The position numbers were made by a program, and so were the translations under genes. 64,000 bases of DNA from Anagrus nilaparvatae. Taxonomy: Eukaryota; Arthropoda; Insecta; Hymenoptera; Mymaridae. The notes under the pieces are model-generated. The model ran no database searches and was not told where the DNA came from. It saw nothing but the letters and a program-made list of their open reading frames with translations. Below, one piece after another: positions 41,946 through 53,433 of this stretch (positions are counted from its first letter, which is position 1; each line of letters begins with the position of its first letter). The stretch spans positions 12,648,001 to 12,712,000 of the forward strand of contig JAKSXM010000014.1 in NCBI GenBank assembly GCA_022575985.1, written 5' to 3'.

Positions 41946-43225
41946 TCTTTAGGTGAGATTTAATGATAAAAGATTACTAAAAATTTTTAATAAATAGTGA
42001 ATGGTAAAACAGAAATCAAGAATTAAAATCAAGGAATAAAATATAAATAGAAAATAATAAAGTTTATGTAACCTTTTTTTTTAAAGAATTTTTTATAGAA
42101 TTTTAAACGATGTCGATGTTTTTTGATTTTTTTTAAATTAATATTTTTGAATAATATTTTTTAATTATAACCTCAACTACATCAAGTTTTTATATTAATA
42201 ATAAATAAGCTGGTAAAAAAAAAATGTATAATAAATAATATAATGTAGAGAATTATTGAAATATTCAAAATAAATAATTTTGAAAACATAATAAATAGAA
42301 ATAAAATATTAATTTATAAATATTAATTAACAAAATAATTAAAAAAACAGAATTATTGTTATATTCTGCCGAGCATCGCGAGGCCTTTCAGCTAGTGCAA
42401 GATTAAAAGAAAAATAAAGAAAAAAACTCACATTGTATTAAAACTCTTAAAACGTGGCACTTATTAATTTGATCATTAGTTCCTAAATATGGTAAAAAAA
42501 CCCATAAGATGGAAAGTTTCTGCTGCATTTTCCTATTTTCTAATCCAGTAGGACCCCCAATTCGGATTCAGCGATATACAAAACCTAAAGAAAAGTTTTT
42601 CTAATTCTGGTTGTCGAATTCTTAAACTCTTACACAATTGAGGGGTATTAGAGTTCAAAGAAATTTTTTTTAAAATTCTTTTCAGTGAACAAATAACAAG
42701 GTTAAAAAATAAGGGGCGGATTTTTGGTGTCCTTTTTGGCCAATACTTAAAAATTCTAACTATGCTTAACATTTTTATTTAAACATTATTATTGAACTCA
42801 ATCAAATCAAAACTTTTAAAATCTCAAAATCAAAAAATTATTGAAACACTTTTCTTGTTATTTTTTTTAACATGATCAGCTTCGCTCTACTCGTCTTTGA
42901 CGGTATCTAGTATTTACGATTTTATTATTAAGAAATTAAGAAATTAATATAATTATATGCAGGCTTCGTTTTTATTATTTGTTTCAATATCTTACAATAT
43001 TTTACTTATTAATTAAATAAAATAGAAATGCTACATTTATTGGATGTAATATATAAGTTATTTTAATTTAAATATTCATGGCAAGAATTATAATTTTTTT
43101 TAATAAATAATTTTGAAAGTTAAAAAAACTATGTACATTAATTTAATTATTTTTATTTTTTTGTGGATATTGTATGTGGAAATATATTATTTAATTAATT
43201 TTCAACTTGTCGCATCTCGTTTTTT
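41946..43225. other. Gene-free AT-rich stretch
   Basis: No gene, RNA or repeat could be supported over this 1.3 kb. The minus-strand open frame near 42533-42772 has no recognisable motif. Confidence 0.35.
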
Positions 43226-43400
43226 AGGCATGATCACTATATATGTAATATATAGATGAAAACGTGCCTTATAATTTTGCCAGGTCAAAAAACAAAAAGT
43301 TCTTAAAATTGTCTAATTAGTGGAGAAATTTTGTCCTCAAGTCATTTCGATGCCTCTAACATGTTTATACTGAAGGTATGTGTGTCTGTATGTATGTTCG
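43226..43400 (+). repeat. AGGCACGATCA family repeat
   Basis: AGGCATGATCACTATATATG, then CGTGCCTTATAA, GGTCAAAAAAC, GTGGAGAAATTTTGTCC and CGATGCCTC in the family order. Confidence 0.6.
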
Positions 43401-43429
43401 AGAAACTGTACAGAGCAAATTTTAAACAT

Positions 43430-43800
43430 ATGTCGATGAAACAAAAAAAAAATTAGTACATAATTTTTTGTATAGTATCTAGTTGTGCCTCCTCCAGTAT
43501 GACTAAATTTCACCAATTTGTTGTCGAGCAATCACAAAAATACTGATTTCCGTTAACAAAAAAATTGACTAATAATAGTAAATATCTGGAACAACTCGAT
43601 GAATCAAAAAAAAAATTTGGTACAAAATTTGTTATTTGATATCTAGATTTGCCTCCTCCAGTTTGGCTAAATTTCAAGTTGTTGTTGAGTTATCACAAAA
43701 AAACTGATTTCCAATACCAAAAAAATTAACTAAAATGGGAATAAAATAGGAAATATCTGGTACAACTCAGTCGAACAAATAAAAATTAAGTTATAAAATA
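43430..43800. repeat. Tandem duplication, about 163-bp unit
   Basis: GATGAAACAAAAAAAA...TATCTAG near 43435 recurs near 43598 and partly near 43755. Shared blocks are TGCCTCCTCCAGT-TG-CTAAATTTC and AAATATCTGG-ACAACTC. Confidence 0.6.
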
Positions 43801-44349
43801 AAAAAAATGTTTCTTACATTCATAAAAGTCATATGCCATGGTGTCAGGTTCAGCATTCCGCTCGCACCTATTACCAATTTTAGCTCCGTTTCCAGAGTTT
43901 TCCATTAATACAACATTTACAGCAAACTTATAATTTTTTATGTTTGTTCACATCACCTGAATATAGTTATAAAATGAATTTGATTGTTGTAAAAATGATA
44001 ACTTATTATATTTTTATCCTAACCTGAATAAAATAATAACAAATTTATAAACACAGCCATTAACCTAGTAGTAGACTAAATAGACTAACCTAACTATACT
44101 AATAAAAGTCTTCTAGTTTAAATTTAAGCGCGTAATTTAAAACAACTTTTTAAACTTTTTTTACTATTTTTTTAAAAACGTGGATAAAAATAATAAAAAA
44201 TCTTATATAAATTTGTAAATTTATATTTAATTATTATTTTTATGCAAAATTTTTAAAAAGATGATATAATAAGTTTTTTTTAAATTACGTACTCAAATTT
44301 AAACTAATACTTGTATTTCAGCAGTATTAGATAGAAAAAAATAATAGAA

Positions 44350-44700
44350 AAATAAACTAAAATACCATTTTAACTTTACAAAGGAATTTTTTAGGGCAAA
44401 AAAAACGAATATTCGACATAAAATATCCAGTTTTTTAACCTAAAAAATTTTCCGATTTTCCGATTTAGCGGACCCAATTTTTCAAGATAGCGGACCAAGA
44501 AAATTGAAAAAATGAACTTTAAACTTCACAAAGGAGGTTTTTAGAACAAAAAAAACAAATATTCGATGAAAAATATTCAATTTTTTAACCTAAAAAATTT
44601 TTCGATTTTCCAAGATAACGAACCAAAAAACTTGAAAAAATGAACTTTTAACTTTACATAGGGGTTTTTTAGGACAAGAAAAACAAATATTCGGTAGAAA
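44350..44700. repeat. Tandem repeat, about 130-150-bp unit, three copies
   Basis: ACTTTACAAAGGA, TTTTTTAG-CAAAAAAAAC and AATATTCG blocks recur near 44373, 44522 and 44650, with TTTTTTAACCTAAAAAATTT and GATTTTCC between. Confidence 0.6.
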
Positions 44701-44889
44701 ATATCAAATAATCCTATTATATATATCATACAAAATATCAAATAACGAAATATCATATTCTGTTTAATTTTATGAATTATAAAATAATGAAAAGTCTATA
44801 TAATTCCGAAAGTTTACTATTAGAGACCGCTAGCGTCGTACTTTATTATGGTGTTTGTAATTAAGTGTGTCAATAATTAATAATTAATT

Positions 44890-45795
44890 ATGTCCGATAC
44901 AGATACAAATACTATTGATGATCAACAACGTAAAAAATTAATTCAAGAAAATCCATTAATTGTCAGCTATTTTTTTAAAGAAAGAGTTAATAATTTTATG
45001 AAATATGTAATTAAACCATTATTTGAAGTATCCGACTTCTGGTATCGTTGGGAATGGCAATTTAGAGGATCACCACATATTCATGGAATTTTATGGTTAT
45101 CAAACGCGCCATTATTTAATAATAAAATTCTAACACCAGAAGAAAGAGAAAAACTTTGCCGTTACTTATATGATTTTTGTTTTGCAATAAATCCTAAACA
45201 TGATGTAGGAATTAATCATCCTGCACGTCAAAATTTTTCTGACATTCCAACAGATAATATGGAAAATGATTTAGTTTATTTATTAAATAGATTACAACGT
45301 CATACGATGCATGGTAAACACTGTATGAGATACAAATATAAAAGCACAATTTTAACATGCCGTTTTAATTTCCCTCAACAAGAAAGAAAAGAAAGCATTA
45401 TTGATGATTCAGACGGATATTTACGATATCATCCTAAACGTAATGATCCACTCATACAAAGATACAATCCAATCATAACATCTATTTGGAGGGCAAATAC
45501 TGATTTTTCGCCGATTGCATCAGAAGAATCTATTTATTATTATATTGCTAAATATGCATCCAAAAGTGAAAAAATCTCAAATGATTTACAACAGTATTTA
45601 CAGGATATTTGTGCATCCATGTCAGATTCACTATTAGCAAAATCAGCAATTCAAAAATTATTGATTTCTACATTGCATGAAAGAGACTACAGTGCTCAAG
45701 AAGTAGTACATTTGTTAATCAGTTGGCCTCTATATCACAGTTCACGGAGTTACGTCAATTTAGTAATTCAAGATGAAGATTGGATACAAATAAAG
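44890..45795 (+). pseudogene. Helitron Rep (HUH endonuclease) exon, N-terminally short
   Basis: 302 codons from ATG 44890 reading into a splice-donor-like AAG/GTGAAT at 45795. Motifs: LIVSYFFKERVNNFMKYVIK, DFWYRWEWQFRGSPHIHGIL with the HUH metal-binding pair (H-I-H), a C/H-rich middle (RHTMHGKHCMRYKYKS), and the Tyr motif ESIYYYIAKYASKSEK that holds the nicking tyrosines. Rep cuts and rejoins single strands during rolling-circle transposition. Autonomous Helitron proteins have several hundred residues before the HUH motif, and these are missing. The frame itself is undamaged. The last codons before a stop (45805) follow the donor, so I treat them as intron. Confidence 0.75.
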
Positions 45796-47532
45796 GTGAA
45801 TATATAATTCCTTACCAATAATATAAATAACAATTTTACTAATTATTTAAACATCTTTAAAATAAAATGAACCTACGTAATTAAACAATACTTATTTGAT
45901 GGAACTGTAACTCTTATAATTATATTTTAAATTTAGAAATAATTAATTCATTTTAATTAATTTAAATAACTTATATACAGTAATTTAACGATTTACAAAT
46001 CATCGACTCATGTAACTTCAAAGTTAAAAACTTGAATTTAGAACATAAAATTTTTTTATAATCTCTTCTTTTTTATTTATTTTAAATAATATTTTCAATA
46101 AGACAAAGCTATTTATACTATACAACTTATTGTTAATCTCAACTAATAAATGTATGAATTGAAATGAAAAATAATATTTTTTAAAATTAATATTATTTGT
46201 TTAAATTTAATAAGAAAATTTATTAAAATCAATTAAACTTATAAATCTTTACTTTTCTATATTTATAAATTTAAATGAAGTGAGTGCGATTTGTATGGTC
46301 GGGTTTTCACAACTGCCCCGAAATATTTTTAACTGTCTAAAAAAATATAAGAAAAATGAGTCTTAATTTTTTTTATTATTGCAGTAAAAAACTCACATTA
46401 GCATGAAAAATTTAAAGGATATATCTTTTCATGTTTTTAAGAGCGTTTATGTTAAAACAGCGAAAAACAATGAAAAAATAAAGAATTGTCTGATTAATTT
46501 TGAATAATTTGTATAATTTAGAAATAAAAAAATTCATTAAAAAATGATATATTTTAATCTTTCAATTTAAAATTTTGCTGCTTTAACATAAACGCTCTTA
46601 AAAACATGAAAAGATATATCCTTATATAAAATTTCCCGCGGAATCCAAATTTTTGGTCAGATTTTTAATTGCTCACGTGACTTGACGGGAATTTTGAAAT
46701 TTGTAAAAAAGGATCTTTTGAAAGCTGCTATTTTTTTAGAGCTCCCAAAAAGCAGTGTCCCATCGAAATTTTTTTTTTGCCAAAAAATATAAAGTTTAAG
46801 AAAAATTTTAAACATGGTTAGAAGATTTTTCACTAATAGGCATTTGAGAAATCGACTTTTGAAAAAAACAGCCTATCTTAGCAATTCCTCGCGCATGCGC
46901 TACTCAAAAAAAATTTTTTGACCCCAGAATCGGATAGCCAGGGAAATTTTCTATCCGGACCTAAAAAGAAAAAATATTTCATGCTAATGTGAGGTTTTTA
47001 CAGCAATAATAAAAAAAATTATGACTCATTTTTCTTACATTTTTTACAACAGTCAAAAACACTAAAATAGCTGCCAAAAATCAAGATTTTGCTCTGGGAG
47101 GCTAAAAATTGGGCTGGTAACTTATTTTTGGTAGTACTTACAGAAAAAAACACTTTTGGGCAGTTTTGAAGACACGACCATACAAATCGCACTCATTACA
47201 TTTAAATTTACCCATATATGACTTTATATTTTTTCTCTAGGCTTAATTTTTTATTTAATTATTTTTTATTTTTATTTTAATGCAATACAAAGAATTTTTA
47301 TAACAAACTTATCTATAAGTATTCATTTTTATAAATTTAAATTCAATTAGTACCATAATATTTAATTTTACTTATAATATCAATAATGTACATACAACTC
47401 AACTAGAATTTTTTTTTATTTTTTCGATTTGCGAACGAATTTTCGATTCCAAATAATTCGTAAATCGAGAAACAATTTTACGCATTTTTTAACAGACTAT
47501 TAAACAATATATAAATAATTTTTTGATTTCAG
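45796..47532 (+). other. Apparent 1.74-kb intron in the Helitron gene
   Basis: GTGAAT at 45796 and TTTTGATTTCAG ending at 47532 are plausible splice sites. Joining there is phase 0, and similarity to the Helitron protein continues directly on both sides. The stretch is stop-filled and contains an inverted-repeat element. Without transcripts, an insertion plus chance frame agreement remains possible. Confidence 0.5.
46281..47195. mobile_element. 915-bp inverted-repeat element inside the Helitron intron
   Basis: TGAGTGCGATTTGTATGGTC (46281) and GACCATACAAATCGCACTCA (to 47195) are inverted; about 40 bp of each end pair. A second inverted pair inside (GCATGAAA...CTCACATTAGC type near 46395 and 46985) and a central palindrome (CATGTTTTTAAGAGCGTTTA, 46430 and 46585) show nested arms. 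No transposase. Confidence 0.75.
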
Positions 47533-48122
47533 ACAAATGAATCAAATGATGAAAATATTGATACAAGAACTTGTAATTTAATAGAAAAATATAAGATCAG
47601 AACAAAAGAACTAAATAACTTAACGTTATTAAATTTCGCTAAAAATTATACAATTGTCAAGAACAAATTTACAAATCGACGGAAAGAAAACATTGTTAGA
47701 ATTTTTCCGAAATTTAAAATAACTAACACTGAAATTGAAGATGAAAAATTTTATAAACAACAATGTATTTTAAACATACCATTTAAAAATGATTATAATG
47801 ATATTCTTCAATCATATGAAAATATAAATAAATGGAAGCAAATTTACGAAACATTAAATATAAATAACAACGAAAACATAGATTTAAACGAATTCACTGA
47901 GAATGATGAAATTCCAGAAGAAATAAATGATGATAACATAAAAAATGCATTTGAGTTTCTATCAGGATTCCAAAATGACAATTTAGAAATAGATTTAGAA
48001 AAAAGGGCAATAGATTTATGTTATAACTGGAATATGCCTATTGAAAACAAACCAACTGAATTAGAAATACATTCTTTTCTGAATATGTACCTACAAATCT
48101 CAACAAGAAAAGAAAATATATA
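47533..48122 (+). pseudogene. Helitron Rep-to-helicase linker exon
   Basis: Open frame beginning TNESNDENIDTRTCNLIEKY and continuing LLNFAKNYTIVKNKF, ENIVRIFPKF and KQQCILNIPF, which is the region between Rep and helicase in Helitron proteins. TAA at 48121 ends it. The next 50 bp resume in another frame (SKISFTDDQQQILNLL), so a frameshift lies near 48118-48125. No enzymatic motif of its own. Confidence 0.65.
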
Positions 48123-48125
48123 AAC

Positions 48126-49226
48126 ATAATACAGAATCTAAAATATCGTTTACAGACGACCAACAACAAATATTAAACTTGTTAGATACTCAAATAACCA
48201 GTATACGAAACGGTACTATGACAGCAAATAGTATAAAAAGAGTTATAATACAAGGCAAAGCTGGTTCTGGTAAAAGCACAATAATCAAAGAAATGGTTAA
48301 GAGGATTACATCAATTTTCGGAGAAGATTCGGTTAAAGTAGCGGCATCAACAGGTATGGCATCAGTTAACATAGATGAACTAACATCACATTATTTGCTA
48401 CGATTACCTTTAAATTACAAGTTATTTTCTAAATTAGAAAATCAAAATGCAAAAAAATTTCAAACGGATTTGAACGATTTGAAATTTTTAATAATAGATG
48501 AAATATCTTTGATCGGTTTAAGAACGTTATTTCAGATAGAATCACGATGTCGAGAAATACATGCTAATGAAATTGACGAACCTTTTGGCGGAATCATAAT
48601 TTACTTACTTGGAGATTACAATCAATTGACACCGGTTGGAGACACAGCAGTATTTAGTGATAAAAAACTAACAGACAATTTACAAACACAAGGAAGAATA
48701 ATTTTTAAACAATTCCAAAAGTATTATTGTCTCCAAAACGCACACAGACAAAAGGGTAATCATACCCCTTACTCACAATTGCTTAGGATACATGCGGGAA
48801 ATAATATATGATGATAATGAATCACCACCACAATTACCTCAAGTATTAATGGTTGAATTTGACAATCACAAAGGACCATTTTAGTATAAAAATTATTTCC
48901 CAATTATTCCCGTGGAAAGAACTTGGAAGCATAATAATATTTTATGCAGTCGCACGCAATTTCCAGTAATGTTGTCATATGCTCTAACCATCCACAAGTC
49001 TCAAGGGCAGACGTTAGATAAAATTTTCTTATACATAGGAGACACGGAAAGACAATTGGGAATTACATACGTCGGTTTGAGTCGAGTTAAATCAATTAAT
49101 GATATAATTTTAATAAAAGGTTACAACAAATATCGTTTTGACTCAATACGACTTTCAACATCTTTTAAAGTGAAACAAGCTTTCATGCAATCATTAATCA
49201 AAATTAATAAAGCAATTAAAGAATAA
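48126..49226 (+). pseudogene. Helitron Pif1-like helicase, with central deletion
   Basis: Motif I GKAGSGKST (Walker A, near 48255), motif II FLIIDEISLIG (Walker B), motif III GDYNQLTPVGD, then NAHRQKGNHTPYSQLLRI to a stop at 48809. After about 100 bp with a stop (near 48880) the C-terminal motifs appear: SYALTIHKSQGQTLD and TYVGLSRVKSINDI (48960-49100), ending at TAA 49224. In Pif1 proteins roughly 150-250 residues separate these two halves; here they are nearly gone. The enzyme would unwind DNA 5' to 3' during Helitron transposition, and this copy lacks motif IV and its surroundings. Confidence 0.8.
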
Positions 49227-49535
49227 AATATTGATTAAAATATTTTTCAAAAACAAATCATATATAATCAAAAATTAATTAATTAAAGTTATTATTTTGA
49301 ATATACATTTAATTAATTACTATTATGTAAATAAACACGCTAATACTGTAAATGTACACATACAATATTTTGTACATTAAATATTTATTGTTTATAACAA
49401 AATGAGTTTGATTATTTACTTCACCTATTATACCCAATTAATAATATTTCAAATAATAAAAATCGCCTGTATTTAGGAATAAATTTAGTGGGTTGTTATG
49501 CTTCGCACAGTCTATAATTGTTAGCAATTATCTAG

Positions 49536-49901
49536 TTTATCTTATTATTGTGGATTTATTTAATAAATAAAAATAATTTAATTTAATAAAAATAAATAAT
49601 TTATCTAATATAAAATTAAATTAAAACTATTTGTATTTAGAATCATAAAAATAAAGTTATAATTAATAAAATTTAAAATTTGTTTTAAGTTATCTAAAAT
49701 ATTTATTTCATCTCAAACAGCTGATTATATTTAAGTAAAAAAACATTAAATCATAGCACATGCGCACTAAACAAAGAGTGGCTTTCCACCCAGGGTCCCT
49801 CTTCGTGCCCTGTGACTTTCCACTAAGCGGACCCTCTCTAAAAAAATGGAATTCCCTCGCCGGACCACCAGCGCTCCCTGCTTCTCATTTTGATCGGGAT
49901 G
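49536..49901. other. Spacer with an unexplained GC-rich block
   Basis: From about 49755 to 49890 the composition becomes clearly richer in G and C (CCACCCAGGGTCCCTCTTCG, CGCCGGACCACCAGCGCTCC). I recognise neither an exon nor an element end. Confidence 0.35.
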
Positions 49902-52300
49902 ATAAATATTTACTTTGAAGAATTTTTTTCATTCTTAAAACATGTATTAAACTGGTTGATAAATAATGACAAAAATAATTAATCAGTATATTGAATTAAA
50001 TAATTATTTAAGGTGTTACAATACTAAAGCCGCCATTTTGTTTGTATTTTTTTCGATTTCTGAATTATCGACACTACATACATATGTAAAATCGTATATA
50101 TATTAGTATAATATTAGGTTATTTACATACTTTTTATTTAATTATTTAATAATTATGCAATGAAACAAGTAAAACAAATTGGAAATACAATCTTTGAGCT
50201 TTTATTTACCATATTATTTAAGTTTCATAAATCTGTGAAATCGCAATCATACTTTTCACAAGCTCCAAAGATGATTTTCCATAAGAGCTATGTTAAACTA
50301 CCTACACTTTTTTCTTGATTAAATAATAATTCGGCAACCAAAGTTGTAAAAAAAAGCTTATTTCCTTTCTTAAAGACTTTATCTTTATGTTGTATAAGTT
50401 TCATTCATTTCTGTTATCATAAATTTTCAGTATTGTAACACCTTAATCGTAAAACCTCATTTTCAAAAAAGTAGATAATCCACAGAAAGATTACGCTTAG
50501 GATAATCAACTACTTGAACAAAAAAAATAGAAGGAACACCTTGCTGATACCTTTCTTCGGGTTCTTTAGACCATATAAAGTGACGAACAAGCGAGGAACA
50601 GAAAAAATTTGCTCGCCCCATAGATTTTTTTGAATTTGAAGGCTTAAAATCTCGATTTTTCAATATTAAAAAAAATACAATTTAAGAATTTTTTTATTTA
50701 ATAAATTAAAATTATTTTTTAAATGATGGATTTTTGTTTTTTCACTTATTTTATAATCACAATTTACTAAAACGAGTATAAGAACAAAAAATACAAATTT
50801 TCTATATTCAAAGTCTTAAAGCAGCTCCCGTATCGAAAAATCCTGTGCAAGCGTTGTGCAAAAATAGAAATTGCACAAAATGGAAACAAACTAAATTTTA
50901 ATAAATTTAGACGGCAAACCGAAATATAGTCCTCCAGGAGTCCAGGTAATCCTCAGGAAGGTATTATTAATTTAAAATATCATTTACCGAAAAAAGAGTA
51001 TAAAAGTTTTCCAATATGCCGTATCCGAAAACTCTAAAAACACCCGAAAATCAATTTTCTGCATTAGATTTGGGTTTTCAAGATCAATGAAAACGAATTT
51101 GACATGTAAAATTTCATAATTTGACCGTGCAAATATATTTCGGTTTTCCAATATGGCGGACCCGAAATTTTCAAAAACACTCAAAAATCAGTTTTCTGCA
51201 TTAAATGTGGGTTTTTAAGTTCCTTAAAAATGAATTTGAGATGCAATTTTTCATAATTTGACCTTGCAAATATTTTTCGGTTTTTCAATATTTTGGACAC
51301 GAAAATTTCAATAGCAGCCAAATATCAATTTTCTGCATTTGATATGGGTTTTGGAAAACCGAAAAATATTTGCAAGGTATTTGCAAGGCATAATATGAAA
51401 ATTTGCATCTCAAATTCGTTTTTATTTATTTCGAAAACCCAAATCTCATGCAGAAAATTGATTTTCGGGTGTTTTTGAAATTTTGGGGTCTGCCATATTG
51501 GAAAACCTAAAAATATTTGCGAGGTTAAATTATGAAAATTTTCATATCAAATCCGTTTTCATTGATCTTGAAAACCCAAATCTAATGCAGAAAGTTGATT
51601 ATCGGGTGTTTTTTGAGTTTTCGGATACGCCATATTGGAAAACTTTTATACCCTTTTTTTCGGTAAATGATATTTTAAATTAATAATACCTCCCTGACCC
51701 TGGACTTCTGGAGGACTATATTTCGGTTTGCCGTCCATAATTATTAAAATTAAGTTTTTTTCTATTTTGTGCACAACAGGATTTTTCGATACGGGAGCAC
51801 CTTTAAGACTTTGAATATTGAAAATTTGTATTTTTTGCTCTCATACTCTTTTTAGTAAATTGTGATTATAAAATAAGAGAAAAAACATAAATCCATCATC
51901 TAAAAAATAATTTTAATTTATTAAATAAAAAAATTTTTAAATTGTTTTTTCATTTTTAAATATTGAAAAAACGATATTTTAAGCCTTCAAATTCAAAAAA
52001 TACTATGGGGTGAGCAAAATTTTTTCTGTTCCTCGCTTATTATATTTCTGTTCCTAGTTTTATATGGTCTAAAGAACCCGAAGAAACTTACCAGCAAGGT
52101 GTTTCTTAATTTTTTTTGTTCAAAGAGTTGGTTATCCTATGCGGAAGCTTTTTGTGGATTTTCTATTTTTTTGAAAATGAGGTTTTACGTTCAAATAATT
52201 ATTTAATTCAATATACTGATTAATTACTTTTGTCAATTTTTATCTACAAATTTAGTATTTGATTTAAGAATGAAAAATATTCTTAAAAGTAAATATTTAT
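49902..52300. repeat. Giant palindrome, about 950-bp arms
   Basis: The left arm (49902 to about 51340, including a 431-bp insertion) and right arm (about 51345-52300) are complementary almost throughout: CAGTATATTGAATTAAATAA pairs with its reverse copy near 52208, and CGGCAAACCGAAATATAGTC with 51718-51737. The inner part of each arm contains about three 140-bp tandem units with TTTTCCAATATGG-GGACCCG and TTTTCTGCATTAGATTTGGG. Open frames at 50463, 50984, 51293 and 51483 are products of this structure. Confidence 0.85.
50008..50446. mobile_element. TTAA-flanked element in the left palindrome arm
   Basis: TTAA (50008) is followed by GGTGTTACAATACT, and AGTATTGTAACACC by TTAA (50443). Perfect 14-bp ends, 431 bp between the TTAA copies. 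The other palindrome arm near 52190 lacks it and reads AAATAATTATTT-GAACGTAAAAC, an uninterrupted target. No transposase. Confidence 0.85.
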
Positions 52301-52313
52301 AATTTATTATAAT

Positions 52314-53433
52314 TAGAGATCACGAGACGAGACGATACCGAGATTTTGATAAGTCTCGTCTCGGTCTCGAAAAATCATGAGTAGTCTCGTCTCGGTCTCG
52401 ATCTGCATCTTGGTCTCGGTCTCGAACTCGTCTCGAAAATTATGATTCAAAATTTTAATATACAAAAATTTACATTTACTATATGTTATGTAGTTCACAG
52501 TTTTAAATAAATAAGTAAATAAATAGTTTATTGTTATTTACTTTTTATCAGATATTTATGATCATTAAATAGGAAACATAAAAAATGTTTTTATTTTAAA
52601 CCGGCTTATATAATTACAAAATACTCTCTTTAATTTCTTAAGATTTATTTACATTAATAAAATAAAATTTAATAATATTTAATAGTTTTCATATAGTTTT
52701 CTTAGGCTATTCATTTAATGTTTATTTTAGTTCGTGCGTTCTTCTAATCACTTATTAAAAATTCTGTATTAATAGTATATATAATCAAATATATATTACA
52801 ATATATAAGATTCAGATAATTTTTGTTAAATTTTTTTATAAGTAAATGTATGTGTAAATGTAAGAGTATTAGTAAAATTTTAATTTTTTTGGTGAAATAT
52901 TTATTATACAAATATTATACAAATTTTTTATATTTATAAACTGCTTTTCAAAATGAAACGCTTTTGTGATCTAGCTGTAAATGCTAAAGATAAAAGTAAT
53001 AAATATAAAAGAATTAGACTTTCTGAATCTTCTGAAAATGAAGATGAAATTTATAGTGAGGAAGGAAATGGGTTTAGTGAGTTAAAAAATATTAAAAATT
53101 GTGCGGAAAGTGTCCCTTTAAATGAAAATAGTATAAGTGAAAAAAAAAAGATTAATTACTCTCAGTTGTTTAGAATTATTGAGAAAATAATCTTAAATTT
53201 GCTATTTGTGTTATTTGTGAAAAAAATTCAAAAAAAGTTGAAATTAAAAGAAAAGACATGAATACTTCAGGGATGCGTAAACATTTGAAATCTGTGCATT
53301 CAGATTTAATTGGCATCAAGAATAATACAAAAACGTTGGACCCAAAACAAAAGCAATTGTCTTTTAAAGTAAGTATATTTAGAAAACTTTTTATATCAGC
53401 CCATATTAAATCTATATTTATAATAAAAAAATT
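52314..53433 (+). mobile_element. 5' part of a hAT element with TCTCG repeats
   Basis: TAGAGATCACGAGACGAGAC (52316) and about ten GTCTCG/CGAGAC motifs to 52440 resemble the repeat-bearing end of the 31657 element. A BED-finger reading frame follows at 52953. The element stops at 53434, where an unrelated 410-bp repeat begins. No right end is found. Confidence 0.55.
52953..53400 (+). pseudogene. hAT transposase N-terminus with BED zinc finger, frameshifted
   Basis: From ATG 52953: MKRFCDLAVNAKDK, an acidic and Ser-rich segment (SESSENEDEIYSEE), then ISEKKKINYSQLFRIIEK. Near 53185 the similarity changes frame and continues LKFAICVICEKNSKKVE, then NTSGMRKHLKSVHSDLIG. This gives a C-x2-C...H-x4-H BED finger with its DNA-contact NTSGMRKHLK motif, followed by KQKQLSF. 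The RNase H-like catalytic region is absent because the element is cut off by another repeat. Such N-termini bind the subterminal repeats. Dead fragment. Confidence 0.65.

Larger units (their letters stand above)
44795..49535 (+). mobile_element. Helitron, internally damaged
   Basis: It carries an HUH-type Rep and a Pif1-type helicase in the Helitron order. Candidate 3' end: hairpin ATAATTG-TTAG-CAATTAT at 49514-49531 followed by CTAG (49532-49535) and a T, as expected for the CTRR end. Candidate 5' end: TCTATATAATTCC at 44795, though the base before it is G where Helitrons usually insert after A. The short distance from this end to the truncated Rep suggests a large internal deletion. Confidence 0.75.

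Noticed and set aside
42533..42772. Minus-strand open frame of 79 codons
   Set aside because: No motif, no repeat partner and no splice or start context.
48190..48372. Minus-strand open frame opposite the Walker A region
   Set aside because: The helicase motifs are on the plus strand.
50463..51683. Four short open frames with similar sequences
   Set aside because: They arise from the palindrome arms and their internal tandem units, occur in mirrored form, and show no motif.
52314..52445. Simple microsatellite of GTCTCG
   Set aside because: It is better explained as a hAT subterminal array, because it starts with a TAGAGATC tip and precedes a BED-finger frame.
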